Shown: positions 1 through 12,568 of the stretch, piece after piece
How positions within the stretch are numbered: the stretch's first letter is position 1
Layout: the number at the start of each line of letters is the position of its first letter
Source of the DNA: Numida meleagris
Taxonomy: Eukaryota; Chordata; Aves; Galliformes; Numididae
Assembly: GCF_002078875.1 (NCBI RefSeq)
Contig: NC_034411.1
Location: 57,583,785-57,647,784, forward strand
Direction: 5' to 3'
Length of the DNA: 64,000 bases
Made by a program: the position numbers and the translations under genes
Notes under the pieces: model-generated
What the model saw: only the letters and a program-made list of their open reading frames with translations
Database searches by the model: none
What the model was told of the DNA's origin: nothing

Positions 1-40
1 ATGGTCTACTACAGAAAACTTCAGTGACCTCTTAGCTGAC

Positions 41-152
41 CTTCTTGAGCTGTTGGAACCATCCAGGTGGTGGTAGCCATGGCTTTTTTAACACTTTCCA
101 TCTCATTTTCATCTGTAATCACCTCCAGGGCTCCAAATTCATTCACTCTAAA
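41..152 (-). CDS. L3MBTL3: L3MBTL3 second coding exon (112 bp)
   Basis: This exon encodes the N-terminal region just after the first coding exon of L3MBTL3, a nuclear MBT-repeat protein that reads methyl-lysine and acts as a repressor. Read on the minus strand it starts after an AG acceptor (CAG at 155-153) and reads FRVNEFGALEVITDENEM, then a stretch ending TTTWMVPTAQE. This matches the human N-terminus as I recall it almost residue for residue. It enters in phase 0 directly after the K that ends the exon at 12329 and leaves in phase 1 (37 codons plus one base). The donor is GAAG|gtcagc, with C rather than A or G at +3, so it is somewhat weak. From memory, the TWMVP segment belongs to the RAM-like stretch by which human L3MBTL3 contacts RBPJ, the Notch transcription factor. 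The zinc finger, MBT repeats and SAM domain lie outside the window. Confidence 0.95.
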
Positions 153-3100
153 CTGGTAAAACAAAACAAGTGGCATAAAGTACAGCAAAAATTTACTAGT
201 GCTTTCTTACACCATCATTTACACAGTATCCTCACCATATTACCCAATGCCTAAGTGTATCTGCTTATCCCCCCATAAACAAGCATTGTTTCTGAAAATA
301 CAAGCTCATTTTGTTATCTGAAATTACAGTTTACTACAGTATTGATACAGATGCGTCTACGTGTAGTTTGATATCTAGCTAAAATATAAGAAAGAAAAAA
401 ATCAGTAACAGAAATTTGCAGGAAAATCACCTAGCTGAATGTCTTTCACTGACAGCAAAATAGTGCATTCTGGCCACTTAGTATTTTTGTCAAAGAAAAG
501 GCACATCAAATACACATGCTTTGCAGAGCACAAAAATTCCAGCATCCTGCAAAACGCTGTACTTCTCTGCTGTAAAGTGCTCATAAACAAACATCTCAAG
601 GCAGTTTATGAACTGTTTAATTACACACTGAATGTGATATTACTGTCAGCCAGAAGCAAGGCTCAACAATATCCCACATGCTGTGCTTACACAGCATCAC
701 TGTGAGTTATACCATCCTGCCGCCAGCAGAAAAGCGTCTTCCAAATGCCGTAATAATTACTGTGCTACCAGACGAAAATAAACCTCCCGCTTCCCAGCCA
801 CTACTTGGTTTCCAGGCCCAGCTGGGTGTATGGGTTGAACTAACGGCAGTATTTTGTCTCTGACAGTCTACTTTAAATAGCAAAGGGGCTATAACTATCT
901 GAGTTCTATCAAAGGTCTCTAGAAGTGAGGTGCTGTGATCAAAGAAGATCAACAGAAAAAATTAGGTCCAGGAGAGTCTTTCAAAGCTCCTCTGTATCCC
1001 CTGCTGGAATACTTTTTCAGGGCAGTAGCGTTAAGCATATTTCTGTATCTCTAACTAGGCAATTTTTCACTGAGTAAATAAGGAGAAAAATTGCCCAGCA
1101 TTGTGCCTCAGGAAGGTTCTGGCACTGTGCCCCTCTGCACCTCAGTAGAGTCCAAGATGAACCATGTCCACTTATACTGGGCCCTGCTGTGGTCTGCAAG
1201 TGGTTCTGACTGAAAGCCAAGTTTTTTGCTTAAAATCAGCTATGTTTGCAACACAAATGCAATTGTGGACAAGCTGCCAACAAATCCATCTGGACAGAAA
1301 GACCACGAGTTCAGCTTTGAAAGGACACTAAACACCCTAATACCACACACTCACACTCAAGTTTGTGGGCAGACATTTATGCTGCTCCAACGAAGAGAAA
1401 CAGAGTTACCATTTGGAAGAGGATCCCTGTGTCTCACAGCTGACTTCAGCACCCCATCTGGTTCCTATTTTTGCTAAGCTAATTTTTCCTATTTGTGCTT
1501 TGTCTGCTGCCTCAGAAGCTGGTGGATACTGGAGGCAAAACCTGTATTGTTTCTATGAGCCATAGTACTGCAGCAGCTGGCTCAGCAGGAAAACACGGGT
1601 ACAGACCCAAACGCTGCGCTGCACCTCAGAGGCTGACAGGCCACAACAAACACAGACACACTAAAGGTGTTTCTGAAGAGTCTGGTTGATATACGAAGCT
1701 TTTCTGCATGGCCTGATCTGTGTTAAGCCCACATCCATCACCTGTGCCACACCAGCCTGCCCTTCAGACTTCAGGGGGCTGACTAACAAACCTCAAATAC
1801 CTAAAAACAGATGACTGCAGAGAAGCTGCTCCTGGATACTCTTTTACTTGAGGATGCTCACAGCAGAAACAGCATAGCAGCAGCCAGGCCAGCATACTAA
1901 ACTGGGCTTAGGGACAGAGTGTGACCACTGTTTCCTGTCTCAGTGGGTAGGACAGCATGACACTGGTTGTAGGCCACCAGCCAGGTCTGACTCTACTCTT
2001 CTCACAGCCTTGTCTCTATGGATGTCAGGGGCCTCCTGCTTAACCCCCACAAGCATTCACCCATGAACTCACAGCAGACTGAACTGCTTTAGCTCACTGC
2101 TTCCCGAACTACAACCTCTGCACTGTGAGCTCTCAACAGCTGACCAGAAAAAATGCCTCATATCTAGCAAGTCATGCTCTGGTTTCAGTCAAGGAAGAAC
2201 AGCAAAGAAAAACTTATGACAGAGGTTAATTACTTAAAAACAGTACAGACAGTTGTGCAGTGTAACATGTTGCATGAAGCCCTCACAGAGTAAGAGCTGC
2301 CAGTGTCTATTGTTGCAGGATGACATAAAGGGATTTATATTAATGGTGGTGGTATTTGTGTCCACTGAAAAAAAGTTAAGCCTCTTCTATCAGTAAAGAA
2401 GATGACAGAAAAAAAAAAGAACAAAGGAAAAGAGAAAAGGAAAAGATTTTCCTCACAATATTTCCTCTATTTTGGTGATCCAAGCCAATATCAAGAGCAT
2501 CCTTCCTATAATCTTCATCTATTTCTCCTGTTGTCTCGACAGGATGAAGGTCCAAGCAGGAGACAAAGAGCTAATCTCTGGGGAAGTATCAACAGCATCA
2601 CAAGAAGTAAAAACGTGTTACTTAGTCACAAAATTCCTTAAGTAAATATATAAATTTGCATTGAATTAAGGCATTTTCCTTAAACCTGTCTTCATTAAAG
2701 CAAACATGGATGGAAAACATTGAAGTCAAATGGATGGAAACAAAGTCGGGCAATTATCAAGTACTTTTAAAATAATCTCATGAAGTAGCCTAATTTTTAT
2801 CACTTCAATGTTTAAAAGAAAATAAATTAGAAAGGTTGTTGGGTATGAATTTAATTCACTTTCGACAAATGCCTGTTTGCAAATGTTAAGTAACCTCTGA
2901 ACAAGACAATCAGTCCTCTATTCTATCCTATGGAGGCAATGGTCTTAAAAGATAAGAAGAAAAAGAGGAAGAAACCTCACAGGTTTAGCTGAGCAAACCT
3001 ACAGTAAAATAAATACAAAGAAATGTAACAATTAAATAGAAAGTTTCGCTTTCTGAGCTTCCTACAGGTGAGCCACAAAGGCAAAAACACATGTTTTAAA

Positions 3101-6100
3101 CTTACTGCCATTCTTTTCATTTAACATGTATCATAAACTGAGTTGGCAGAACGAGTCCAATTGTTAGTGATTAAGTATACAACATAGAATTTACTTTACT
3201 GCCCTGTTCAGCAGTTTCCACTGCTAAAGGATCAGAAGGAAATTAAACAGTAACTTCCATCCACACTTTACTACCCATTCCTTCCATTTGATGCTGAGAT
3301 GCATTTTCACATCCTCAGGAAATAATTTTCTGATATACCAGCTCTTCAGCTTACATGAGTGCCAATTCAGTCCCCGGGAACATTTTAATTTTCATTCAAC
3401 AAAAGAAGAATACATTCAAGGAAATCAAGATTTAAACATATAATGATCAAACATTATAATTACTTTCTGAACCATTTCTGACTATTTGCATGTTAACTTT
3501 TTCTACAACATTGAAAACTGCTAACTGTAAACAATTTTAAAAAAAAAATTAAAATTGCATTAAAATGTACACAGGATTAGAACAGATATAATGATTTACT
3601 GCAACAAAACCTTTGTTTTCTGCACGCAATTGTACTAGATGTATACTAGAAGTATTTCACAGACACTTCAGCTGCAAAGCAGAAGTGTACACACTTTTTG
3701 CAAACTCTAATGAAATCCCATTTCTTGAATACTCTTTCTAGAAAAACTTTTCTGAAAGCTCTTACTTGAAAAACCTTCCTCTAACTTTCCATTTAAATTT
3801 ATTCAGTCAATTTATGCTCATTTGTTCTTAACCCAACATTATTCCGCTCTTTCTTTTTCCTACCACTTACTCTCTGGGTATACCTCTGAAGCGAGGGGTT
3901 CTGAACCTCCAGGCTTCATTTTACTATGCTAAACACAAGCTGCTTCTGTTCCTCTTGTGAAAATGGTACTCCAGCCTCTTGATCAGCCTTACACACCACG
4001 TGCTATGCTCAACTGTAGAAATTCACTTTTTTTCTCAGTGAAGGGAGATCAGAACCTGACTATGCATAACATCACAGGTGGACTGCCTCTGTCCCTTCTC
4101 CACTGGCTTCGGGACTTTTTCATTTCTAATAAAGGCTCTCTGTTTTATCACGCAGGTTGGGAGGCACTCTGTAGTTTTATTTAGGGGAATTACATGTTAA
4201 AAGGGCTTTTAGTTACCTTGTTCCACATTTGGTAAAAATGCTCAGTATATCTGTCACTCAATGTGAAATACAAATAAATTTGCAAAGAATGAGAACAGTC
4301 TACCGCATTGCAAATCAGTTCTTAGAAAAGCAAACCTATTGGGAAAAAAATCTACACAATTCAGTTTTTAAATTAGTTCCTTGCTGCTGTATGCATCTAA
4401 CTCAGAGCAACAAAGATCAGACTATTTCAACAACCTGTTACTTCTGCCCTTTCAGGAGTACACAAGACCTCATCAGTACTCACAGAGATCAAATCAGAAA
4501 AAAAGGCTACTATTGTTTTCCACAGAATAAAAATGTTATTTAGGAGAGCAGACACAAATTAAAAGGAAAAAAAAAAGAAGATCAAGTCAAGTGCAGAAGA
4601 TAAAAAAATGCATCTAATGAACAACTTTAAAATAAATTACAAAACACGGCCAACAGTACCATCTACTGGGCAAGATTAGGACAAAGAGCTCATAGCAAGA
4701 TATATAATTGTTACTGCACTCTGACCATAACTTCAGGAATAAAACTTACCTTGATCACACAGCAGTGTGACAGTAGACTAGCTCAGATGAAACCCTCAAA
4801 ATTTGTATTATCCAAAACAAATTGGGTTCACTGAGGCTACAAAGTAACTGAACTTAAGTGAAGGAGTTATAGAGCAGTCTGTGAAGAGGGCACCGGGACA
4901 CCTGGGACTCCAGGCATACAATCCCAGTAACTATACTCAGATCTCTACCTAGCAAGCAGTTATCACCACTCTTGATTTTAATCATGAACATCCCCAGTGG
5001 TTTCAGTGGGACTGCTCATACAAACTGAGGCTTTCTGGCATCTTACAGCTCCATCTCTTTTCAGAGCAATGGAATCACCTATAGACATTATATGCCCAAC
5101 CACATCCCACTACATGCCAAAGCGTTTAAATATTATTTGAGCAAGTTAGTAAGTGCCAGAACTTGTCCATTCAACCACTACCTTTGTCTCAGTGCACATG
5201 TTTGATAAAGCCTTCACATGCACAACCACATACTATTTTTTTCCACAGAACCTCTTCCTCAGGCACGGGCTGGATAGTATTCAGAAAATGCGGCAGCTGC
5301 TGGGTATTTTATACTCTTTCTTCAGCCAGTGAGGTTACTCTCCATCGTTTGAAAGAAGAATGATTGCTTATTTTCTTTAAAAATAAGCAAACAAACAAAC
5401 AAACTTGAAATAACAAGGAGCATGTATTCCCGAAAGCTTTAGGCACTCTAACAGTACCTGTTACAATGCAGTGCAAAATAACTCCTGAAACAAAACCTCT
5501 GCTCTCAGCCACTCACAAAAGGAAACAGGAATACCTCTTACTAGCTCTTCATCACTCCGAGAACCCTGCTCACAGCTCAGTTCAAAGCCCTTGGCAAGCA
5601 CTTGATTTCCACAGCTTGCCTGGACACATTTAGATTCTTTCATATATAAAGAAGGATAGGGAAATGAGTCCTGGCACCTGGCTATTCCCTTTATTTAAAG
5701 ATGAGGGCAAATGCAGTCAGGACACTCCAGCTCTGTCAAGCATGGCAAAAACAAAATTAAAAAAAAAAAAACACAAAAAAACCCCAAGAACAAACAAGCT
5801 AAGAAGGATCCCTTAATATTTAGGGTTCCCTAAATCATCATTTTCAGAGATTAAATTCCACACCACTATCAACCAACAGATCCAGACCCCCTTCACTGGA
5901 ACCACTCCTGGCACACTTCAATCACTTCAAGCAATCCTCAATTGATTTCAAGGTGCTTCAGTAACAGTGCAACAGGGTAATCCAGAAACAATAAAGAAGT
6001 AACAATTTGTATCCAAGTGCTCTTATCCAGGCAGGCACAAACAGGAACCAGTTGAAGGGCTTACTCTGGAACTACAACTCCCGATCTCCCTCCCCCCAGT

Positions 6101-9100
6101 AATAATAGGAACATCATCACTTCTCAGCTGAAAGCCTAGGTACCTTCAGCAAACATTCACCTCTAGTAAGAGAGACAGACATTTCCCCACACCTCAGACT
6201 TGTTTGGAGCAAACTCCAGCTACTTGATTCTTAGACATCTTCAGTCTCTTCCAATTCTTCCCTCCAGACTACTCAAGAATTATCTTAGCGCCAGAGGGCT
6301 TCTCAACGATTGCTCCCCACTGCACTCTCAGCCTGCCTTATCTCCACTTGACGAGGAAATCGCAACTGAAGAGGCTTTCTTAAGGTAACACAAAAATCTG
6401 TGCCAGAGTCAGAAGTCAAGGCTCTGTTGGGTATTTTTATACTCCTGTCTGCCAACACACTTATTGATCCAGAACTTGACCTGTAGAGCACTCCTGGCTC
6501 TGAATTATTTCAGCCAGAGTATTTCTAAATACCAGATGCTAATATCTCCCAGGGAACCCAAACAAGTGACAAATAGAAAATGAATGGCTATCTGCCAAAG
6601 TTGTTCAGCACCGCACAGGAAGGCTGTGGTACCAGCGAACACAGCACCAAGCTTTCCTGTGTGGGACTCACCTGCTCCACTCACTAAACTACTCCTTTTT
6701 CTTCCTGAAGTCCTCTGCCTGGGTATTCACAAGTCTCACAGCACCTACAGTAGAGAAGTACTGAGAGATGCAGTAGAGAATCACTATTTGCTAATTAACC
6801 ATGCATGTTTCAATCCTATTTCTTCAGTGCAGTAGACTCCACACACAATTAAAGATCCAAGAGAAACTTAATTCTGTCATTTCTTGACTTCGGAGTTTTA
6901 GCAATTCTAATAGTGAAATTTCCTTTCTGGTCTTTCTTTTTTGCAAAGGCAAAGGTAAAATTAGTTTTTTTTTTTTTTTACAATGCACGGTGTTAATCAA
7001 AAATCCATGGCAATGAGGCACAACATGGGCTAACTAATTACATTAGATTGCAACAGAAGAAAGCCATTTCCATGCGGCAAAAGACCGCTAGATCTGCTTG
7101 GGCTGATTCGTGGCCTAAGGAAGTCTGTCATTACTTGCTTTCTCTTCCTTGGCAGGGACAACTGGCACCCCACAGCTGATGTTTCCTGCAGAAACCTGCA
7201 CCCTGAGGAAGAACTCACCACCTTGACTAGAAGTGTAGCCCACGACACTGCAGGAGAGTAGAGCTGGCTTTACACAAGGAAAGTGCTGCGCTAGTATTTC
7301 TGCCATATAATCATGTGAGAGAAGAGTAACTTGTTTTCAAAATGGTAATTATCTCAAGTGAGTGTGACTGGATTTCAGAACAGGCAGGTGGAAAGGTGCA
7401 GGCTGCTGCTTTGGGCTGTCTGCGCAGTCCAAAACAGACCACTCAGAATCATGGCCACCCTCCTTACCTCGCAGCTGGAAATACCCAGCACTGTTGCTTA
7501 GCTGGCCGGAATTCTGCCATTCCTGTTCTGCTGTTACAGCCAGTTTTCTATGAGATTAGCTGCCCAGCTCTATTTACAGGTTAATTTCTTCACCATCAAA
7601 TTTATTACTTTTTTCCAGTTCAATCACAATTTGCAAGTTGGAATCAATGACCAAAACTCTGTCCATGCAGCTTGTAACAGTTTACATTCAAGACACAAGC
7701 TCTGCAGAACAAACTCGTTACAAAGTACTTCATAAACTTCTGTCACTACAGTAGGATGTAATTATAAATTATTACAGCTTTTCCAATTTAATGAGTACAT
7801 TTAAATCCTGAAGTGATGGTGTTACTGCCTGCACTCGGCACTCAGACTTCAAGAAAAAAATGTATTTCACATTCACATTCACACCATGCAGAGTAACTGG
7901 TAAGCACTGACATTTTTCAGAAGAGCATGTATTACTTAATCTGCCACATGAAGGCATTCTGTGATTTGTAAACTATTTTAAACATTACTGGAATTCAGGT
8001 TTTCTGGTTTATTTACATATCTTGAAAGAACTCCTAACATACAATGCTAAAATTTTTGTTCTCGGTCCTCAGTGCATCATATTGTACAACCTTAATTCTT
8101 TCTTTCTTTTGAATAATTTGAAATTCTAACATTTTCCACAAACACTCACTATTTATCTGTCACACAGTTCTTGAACACATGCTCAAAGCAGTGTTCAAGA
8201 AATATTAACTACTTTAAGCCTGTTTTTACTAAGAAGTTTTAAGGAAATTTCTTATGAGAATGGTTTTGCACAGTCTCCTCCAATTACAGATGACAAAAAT
8301 CTAACAACTAACACTGCGGAAAATCACAGGAAGAAAACATTTTTAGCATTTTATGAATTTGAAAACAGATAAGAGACTGTGGGATGGTGGAGAACAGAGG
8401 CTTCGTGTCTGATGCAGCTCCCTTATGTTCATTAAGGTGGGAACCGACTGCCCTCTGGTGCAGTATGTCTCAATGAAGTTCAGTTAGCATGAAACTGGCC
8501 ATAGGACTTTGTAATAAAAAGAAAAAAAAATATTACCTATATCTGGTTGTTCTTCCATATCATAAGAAAAATTAAATACAAACAAAGCTTGGAAAATACT
8601 GAGAAAAATCATTTGTAAACGTTTCAAACACTGGCACTAAAAATTGTTTTTACTACGTTTCATTCACAGAGGAACTTGTATACACAAAACTAAAGTGGTT
8701 CTGAAAAAAAAAAAAAAAAAAAAGGTTGTTCTTACTACAGCTACATCAGCTACGCTTGCCTGATAATTTCTATTGATGAAGCTGGGTGTTAAAATGATGC
8801 GCAAGAAAAGAGATTTCTTAGAATATCTGTATGTAAAAGTAAGTATGAAACTTCCTCATGCAAGCAATAAAGACCGGTAAATGCCCTGTGACTAAAAATA
8901 AGGAGTTCAAGTGGTTCTACATTAAAAAGTAGTATTTCAACATGTTGGAATACGTTTAACTTAAACCATTTTTTCCAACATTTTATAAAGAGAAAAATAT
9001 ACTAGACGTACGCAATATATAATTCCCTGTAGAGTTCACCTATTGAGTATTATTTATTACATAAAAAAACAAGCACTCCAATCTTTTACCAATCTAGAAA

Positions 9101-12100
9101 AACACAATGCTTGGATTTGTATACATTGCCACTACAGTGCTCTCACTGGATTTTTCGATTGTATTTCAGTGTAAACACATAGCAACCATTTGATATCCTT
9201 AGTGGAATGAGGCTACTGTAATTTCTGAAAGACACGTGCAAGTTTACAAGAAGCAACTGCTACACAAAGCCACTTTCTTGAGGTCCAGAATACAGTACTA
9301 GAATGGTCTTTTATCAGGAAAGTTCAGGTAAATCATCTGAATCAACCCTATTCTGTGTATTCCGCAAGGAGCATAACACACTTTTTTATGATCACATTTA
9401 CAGCCTCATGTGATTAGTCACCCTTTTAACCATCATTATTTAAAGCAATCCTGAAAAATGAGTTGTTACAATTCTCTCAGAAGATTAAAATCCTTACTTT
9501 TCTAACACCCCCAGCTGTTTTGTTATCTACATAAATATCTAGCCTTTCACTGAGTCTTGATGTTCTCTGGTCCACTTAGCTCCTCAGGGTAATTCTGCAT
9601 TGTTAGAAGATGTTTTTCCTTCACTCGCTTTTAGAATGCTTCCACTTCGATTTCTTTGAGTATCCCCTTGATCATACGTTATTAAAAAAAATAGCTACCT
9701 GCCCTGTTCTCTCTGAAGAATAATCTTTCATTATTCTGTGTACATTACCATCTCACCTCTCACAGTGTTTTCTCCAATGCCTGGACAAAAGAAAGAATTT
9801 CTATCCAAAAATCAGTTATTGGTTTGTGTCTAACAATTAGTTGGCCGTAAGAACAACCTTAAAATGAAGCCCAGGCTTTCCTCCAGAACGAAGTACCTTG
9901 CATGATTTATTGAAATTATGCTCAACTGCGTCTCCCAGTTTTTTTGCTCACTTCATATGAAAGCTTTCCTATTCCTCTACTAATTAATGAGCTAACTTTT
10001 ATTTCTGTTCTGTTTCTTTTAACACAGGGAAAACAGAACCGAACAAAGCAAGTACTGGTGAACAATAAGATTTTGTATTTTCTTGACTTCCACCCTTTTG
10101 TATTCCTTCCGCAAACATTTCAGTATTATGTTTCACACAACTTTGCTTATTAAAAAGCAAAGGAATTTTAAAATTGTGAACTTATTAAAAAAATACAGAA
10201 CTTGTCAGGGATGTGGAGGCTGACATCAGCATTCAAAGCAGTGACCATGAGACAGTGAGGTCTGAAGGGAGCAAAATGAACCCTAAAATAACAGCACTGA
10301 ATTTCAGGAGAGCAGATATTGGCTGGCTCAGAGGTTTACTTGGCAGGATCATGTAGGAGACAGTTCTAAAGGGTAAACTGGCTCAGGAGACCTATGTATC
10401 CCCAGGGTCAACCCTTTCATACCACAAGATGCATGCCAATGCGCAAGAAGTTAAGCAAATGTGGATGAAGGCCAGCAGGAAAGAGCTGAGAACTTCTGAC
10501 TTAGTTTAAATGCAAAGGGAGGAAGTATGCAGAAGGTAACACTGAGACATAGAGAAGGTACACAGAGACTTTACCCAAGCATACAATGATGGCATTAGGA
10601 AACTGAAAACTCAGCTGGAGAACAAACTAGCACAGGCAACAAGAAGAGGCTTCTGTATGTGTATAGGCAGCAAAAGCAAATTACCGAATTGGAGAGAGGG
10701 GTTGATACGCCGGAGGGCTGTGCTGCTGTTCAGAAAAGCTCTACATGCTGAAAGAATGGACTAAAAGGATCTCATGAAGTACTACAGAAGTGAATGAAAG
10801 GCCCCGCACCTGGGATGTGTGCAACACTACAGCCCAAGGCTGGCTGTCGGAAAGCAGCTTTGCAGAAAAAGGCCTGTGGGTCCCACAGGCAAACCGAACA
10901 CAAGACATCTACACGCTGTGGTAGCAATGAAGGCCAAAAGCATCCAGGGCTGTTTTAGCAAGAGCCCACAGATCAAAGCATCTAGTAATTCACCTCCACT
11001 CAGTTCTTGTGAGAGCAGATACAGTTGGCACTGTCCAGTACAAGAAAGACATAGACATACGGGAGCAAGTCCCACAGATGCTCAGCAAAACAAAGGCTGC
11101 AACAGATGACAGGTAAGGAGAAGCTGAAAGAACTTGCAATTAAATATCAGAAAAAGGGGAAAAAAAAAAAAAAAAAGAACACCATAAGGGCAGTGAAACA
11201 CTTGGACAGGTTGCCCAGAAGTGGGGGAATCTCCAGCCCTGGTGATAGTCACATCTGTCCTGGAGAAGGCTGGAGTAGCCTGATCTTGCTCGGAGTGAGG
11301 GGTCCAGACAAGGTAGTCCTGAGGTCTTTTCCAAGGAGAATTAATCTGTAATTCTATTCTACAATTCTGTGTTTTAAAAACAAACAAAAACATAAACAAA
11401 ACAAAAACACCTGCAATATATGTATCCTGAATTTCACTCATTTTTACTTTTTCAACACAAGAAATTGTACTAGGCACCAAGGAATATGAAGCACCTTTAA
11501 AAACACGTTTTCTGATCAATTCGTGAAACCCAAAATTTGTGAAATTCAAAAAACAGACTTCAAGAAAACCTCATCAGTGTTCGTCTAAATGGAATCAGGG
11601 GAAAATATCCACTATAATCAACAGGAAAAAAAAGTGCAAGAAGTCTCTAACACCTAAGCTGCACTTTTAGCTAATGCTGACAGGGAAACCTTCTGAGGAC
11701 ATTGTAAAATGTATCAGCCAAAAAAAAAACAAAAAAACCAAACAACTAATACATTATATATTTTAAAAATAAAACTGCTATAATTTACTTGGGTAAATAC
11801 ATACAGTGTGAAAAATTGTATTAAAGGTACTATTCCAATGCTATCCAAATTGCTAAACAACACCAATCTCAGAAACACTCACTTTATTCATTTTGATAGG
11901 CATCCACATGACAAAACACAGAAAAAATAAAATATTTTTAGAAATAAAAAAACCTAAGAATATGAGACTGTGAAAATCAGTGACAGTACAGGCATTCTTA
12001 CTTAGACAGTACTGTAATACTCCAAATGGACTGAATTTTCACACTTAGATTTTAAATTTCTTGCATTTTGTGCATTTGATTACTTTTGTCTGTATAGTGA

Positions 12101-12328
12101 GGCAGTGTTAATTTATGCCTTCCTACGGGGATGACTGTTGTCTTTGCCAGCACCAGAAACTGAATCAAGAGACTCCAGAGCTAAAAGCTAACAGGCTACA
12201 GTCTCTTAACTCAGAGCTGCAGATTCATGTTTTATTCATAGAAACAGATACCTACACACCAGCTTGTGAAATACATTACTTTGGCATTTAAAATTTGTAT
12301 TTTGCTTATCAAAAATTGCAAATCTTAC
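153..12328 (-). other. L3MBTL3: L3MBTL3 intron between coding exons 1 and 2
   Basis: This is a 12.2 kb intron with a consensus GT donor (AAG|gtaaga at its high-coordinate end) and an AG acceptor. The residues on either side are adjacent in the human protein as I recall it, so no coding exon is expected inside. It is AT-rich, with poly-A or poly-T runs (for example 8704-8722 and 6966-6979) and a short AAAC repeat near 5385-5404. The only recognisable mobile element is the CR1 at about 10.2-11.4 kb. Nothing else in 160-10190 or 11380-12320 could be assigned; short open frames there show no family resemblance. Confidence 0.85.
10196..11371 (+). mobile_element. Old, internally deleted CR1 LINE
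   Basis: Sequence from about 10200 resembles the CR1 ORF2 part between the endonuclease and reverse-transcriptase domains, for example the stretches around CAGTGACCATGAGACAG and AGGCAGCAAAAGCAAA. At about 10682 it jumps directly to sequence that normally follows the RT catalytic region, so roughly a kilobase of RT appears deleted. A 3' terminal part follows at 11185-11371, ending in degenerate CR1-type repeats (ATTCTATTCTACAATTCTGTG-like). A poly-A run at 11160-11176 interrupts it. All frames are broken. It is inserted in the L3MBTL3 intron, antisense to the gene. The family call is firm; exact ends are approximate. Confidence 0.8.
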
Positions 12329-12440
12329 CTTCAGGTCACTTCCTGGCAAGGTACCTATGCCATCCTTCCAGTCCATAACACTAAATACATCAAACTCTTG
12401 GCCATTTCCGCTGGAGGCAGATTCATTCATGATGCATGTA
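12329..12440 (-). CDS. L3MBTL3: L3MBTL3 first coding exon with start codon
   Basis: The exon lies between a strong acceptor (a long T-rich tract ending CTTAG, AG at 12442-12441) and a perfect donor AAG|gtaaga. The start ATG is at 12430-12428, with A at -3. The 34 codons read MNESASSGNGQEFDVFSVMD, then WKDGIGTLPGSDLK. This matches the human L3MBTL3 N-terminus as I recall it with only a few substitutions, and the exon ends in phase 0. The first ten bases (12440-12431) are 5' UTR. The protein is a chromatin-associated repressor with three MBT repeats, a C2HC zinc finger and a SAM domain; as I recall, it works with RBPJ and KDM1A at Notch targets. None of those domains is encoded here. The remaining 5' UTR must come from one or more upstream exons, probably in the CpG island. 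Confidence 0.97.
12423..12437 (-). promoter_or_regulatory. L3MBTL3: Short uORF overlapping the L3MBTL3 start
   Basis: Within the same exon an upstream ATG at 12437-12435 opens a four-codon frame (MHHE) whose TGA is at 12425-12423. This frame is offset from, and overlaps, the main ATG at 12430-12428. The upstream ATG has T at -3 and C at +4, a poor context, while the main ATG has A at -3. Leaky scanning could therefore reach the main start. A regulatory role is inferred; the sequence shows only the arrangement. Confidence 0.7.
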
Positions 12441-12538
12441 CTAAGAAAAAAAAAAAAGAAAAAGAAAAAAGATGTTAAGCTGAAAATGTTAAAAATGTTC
12501 ACTTCACTGGACATTTCTTCAAACACACTTCATGGATT

Positions 12539-12568
12539 AGTATTAAACGCTTCTTGGCGTTTAATACT
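12539..12568. repeat. Perfect 12-bp inverted repeat with 6-nt loop
   Basis: AGTATTAAACGC at 12539-12550 and its exact reverse complement at 12557-12568 flank TTCTTG. The hairpin lies about 100 bp upstream (minus strand) of the L3MBTL3 start exon, in the intron. No known element was recognised. Confidence 0.9.

Noticed and set aside
11082..11549. 155-codon minus-strand frame
   Set aside because: It runs antisense through the CR1 remnant and poly-A run and has no coding signature.
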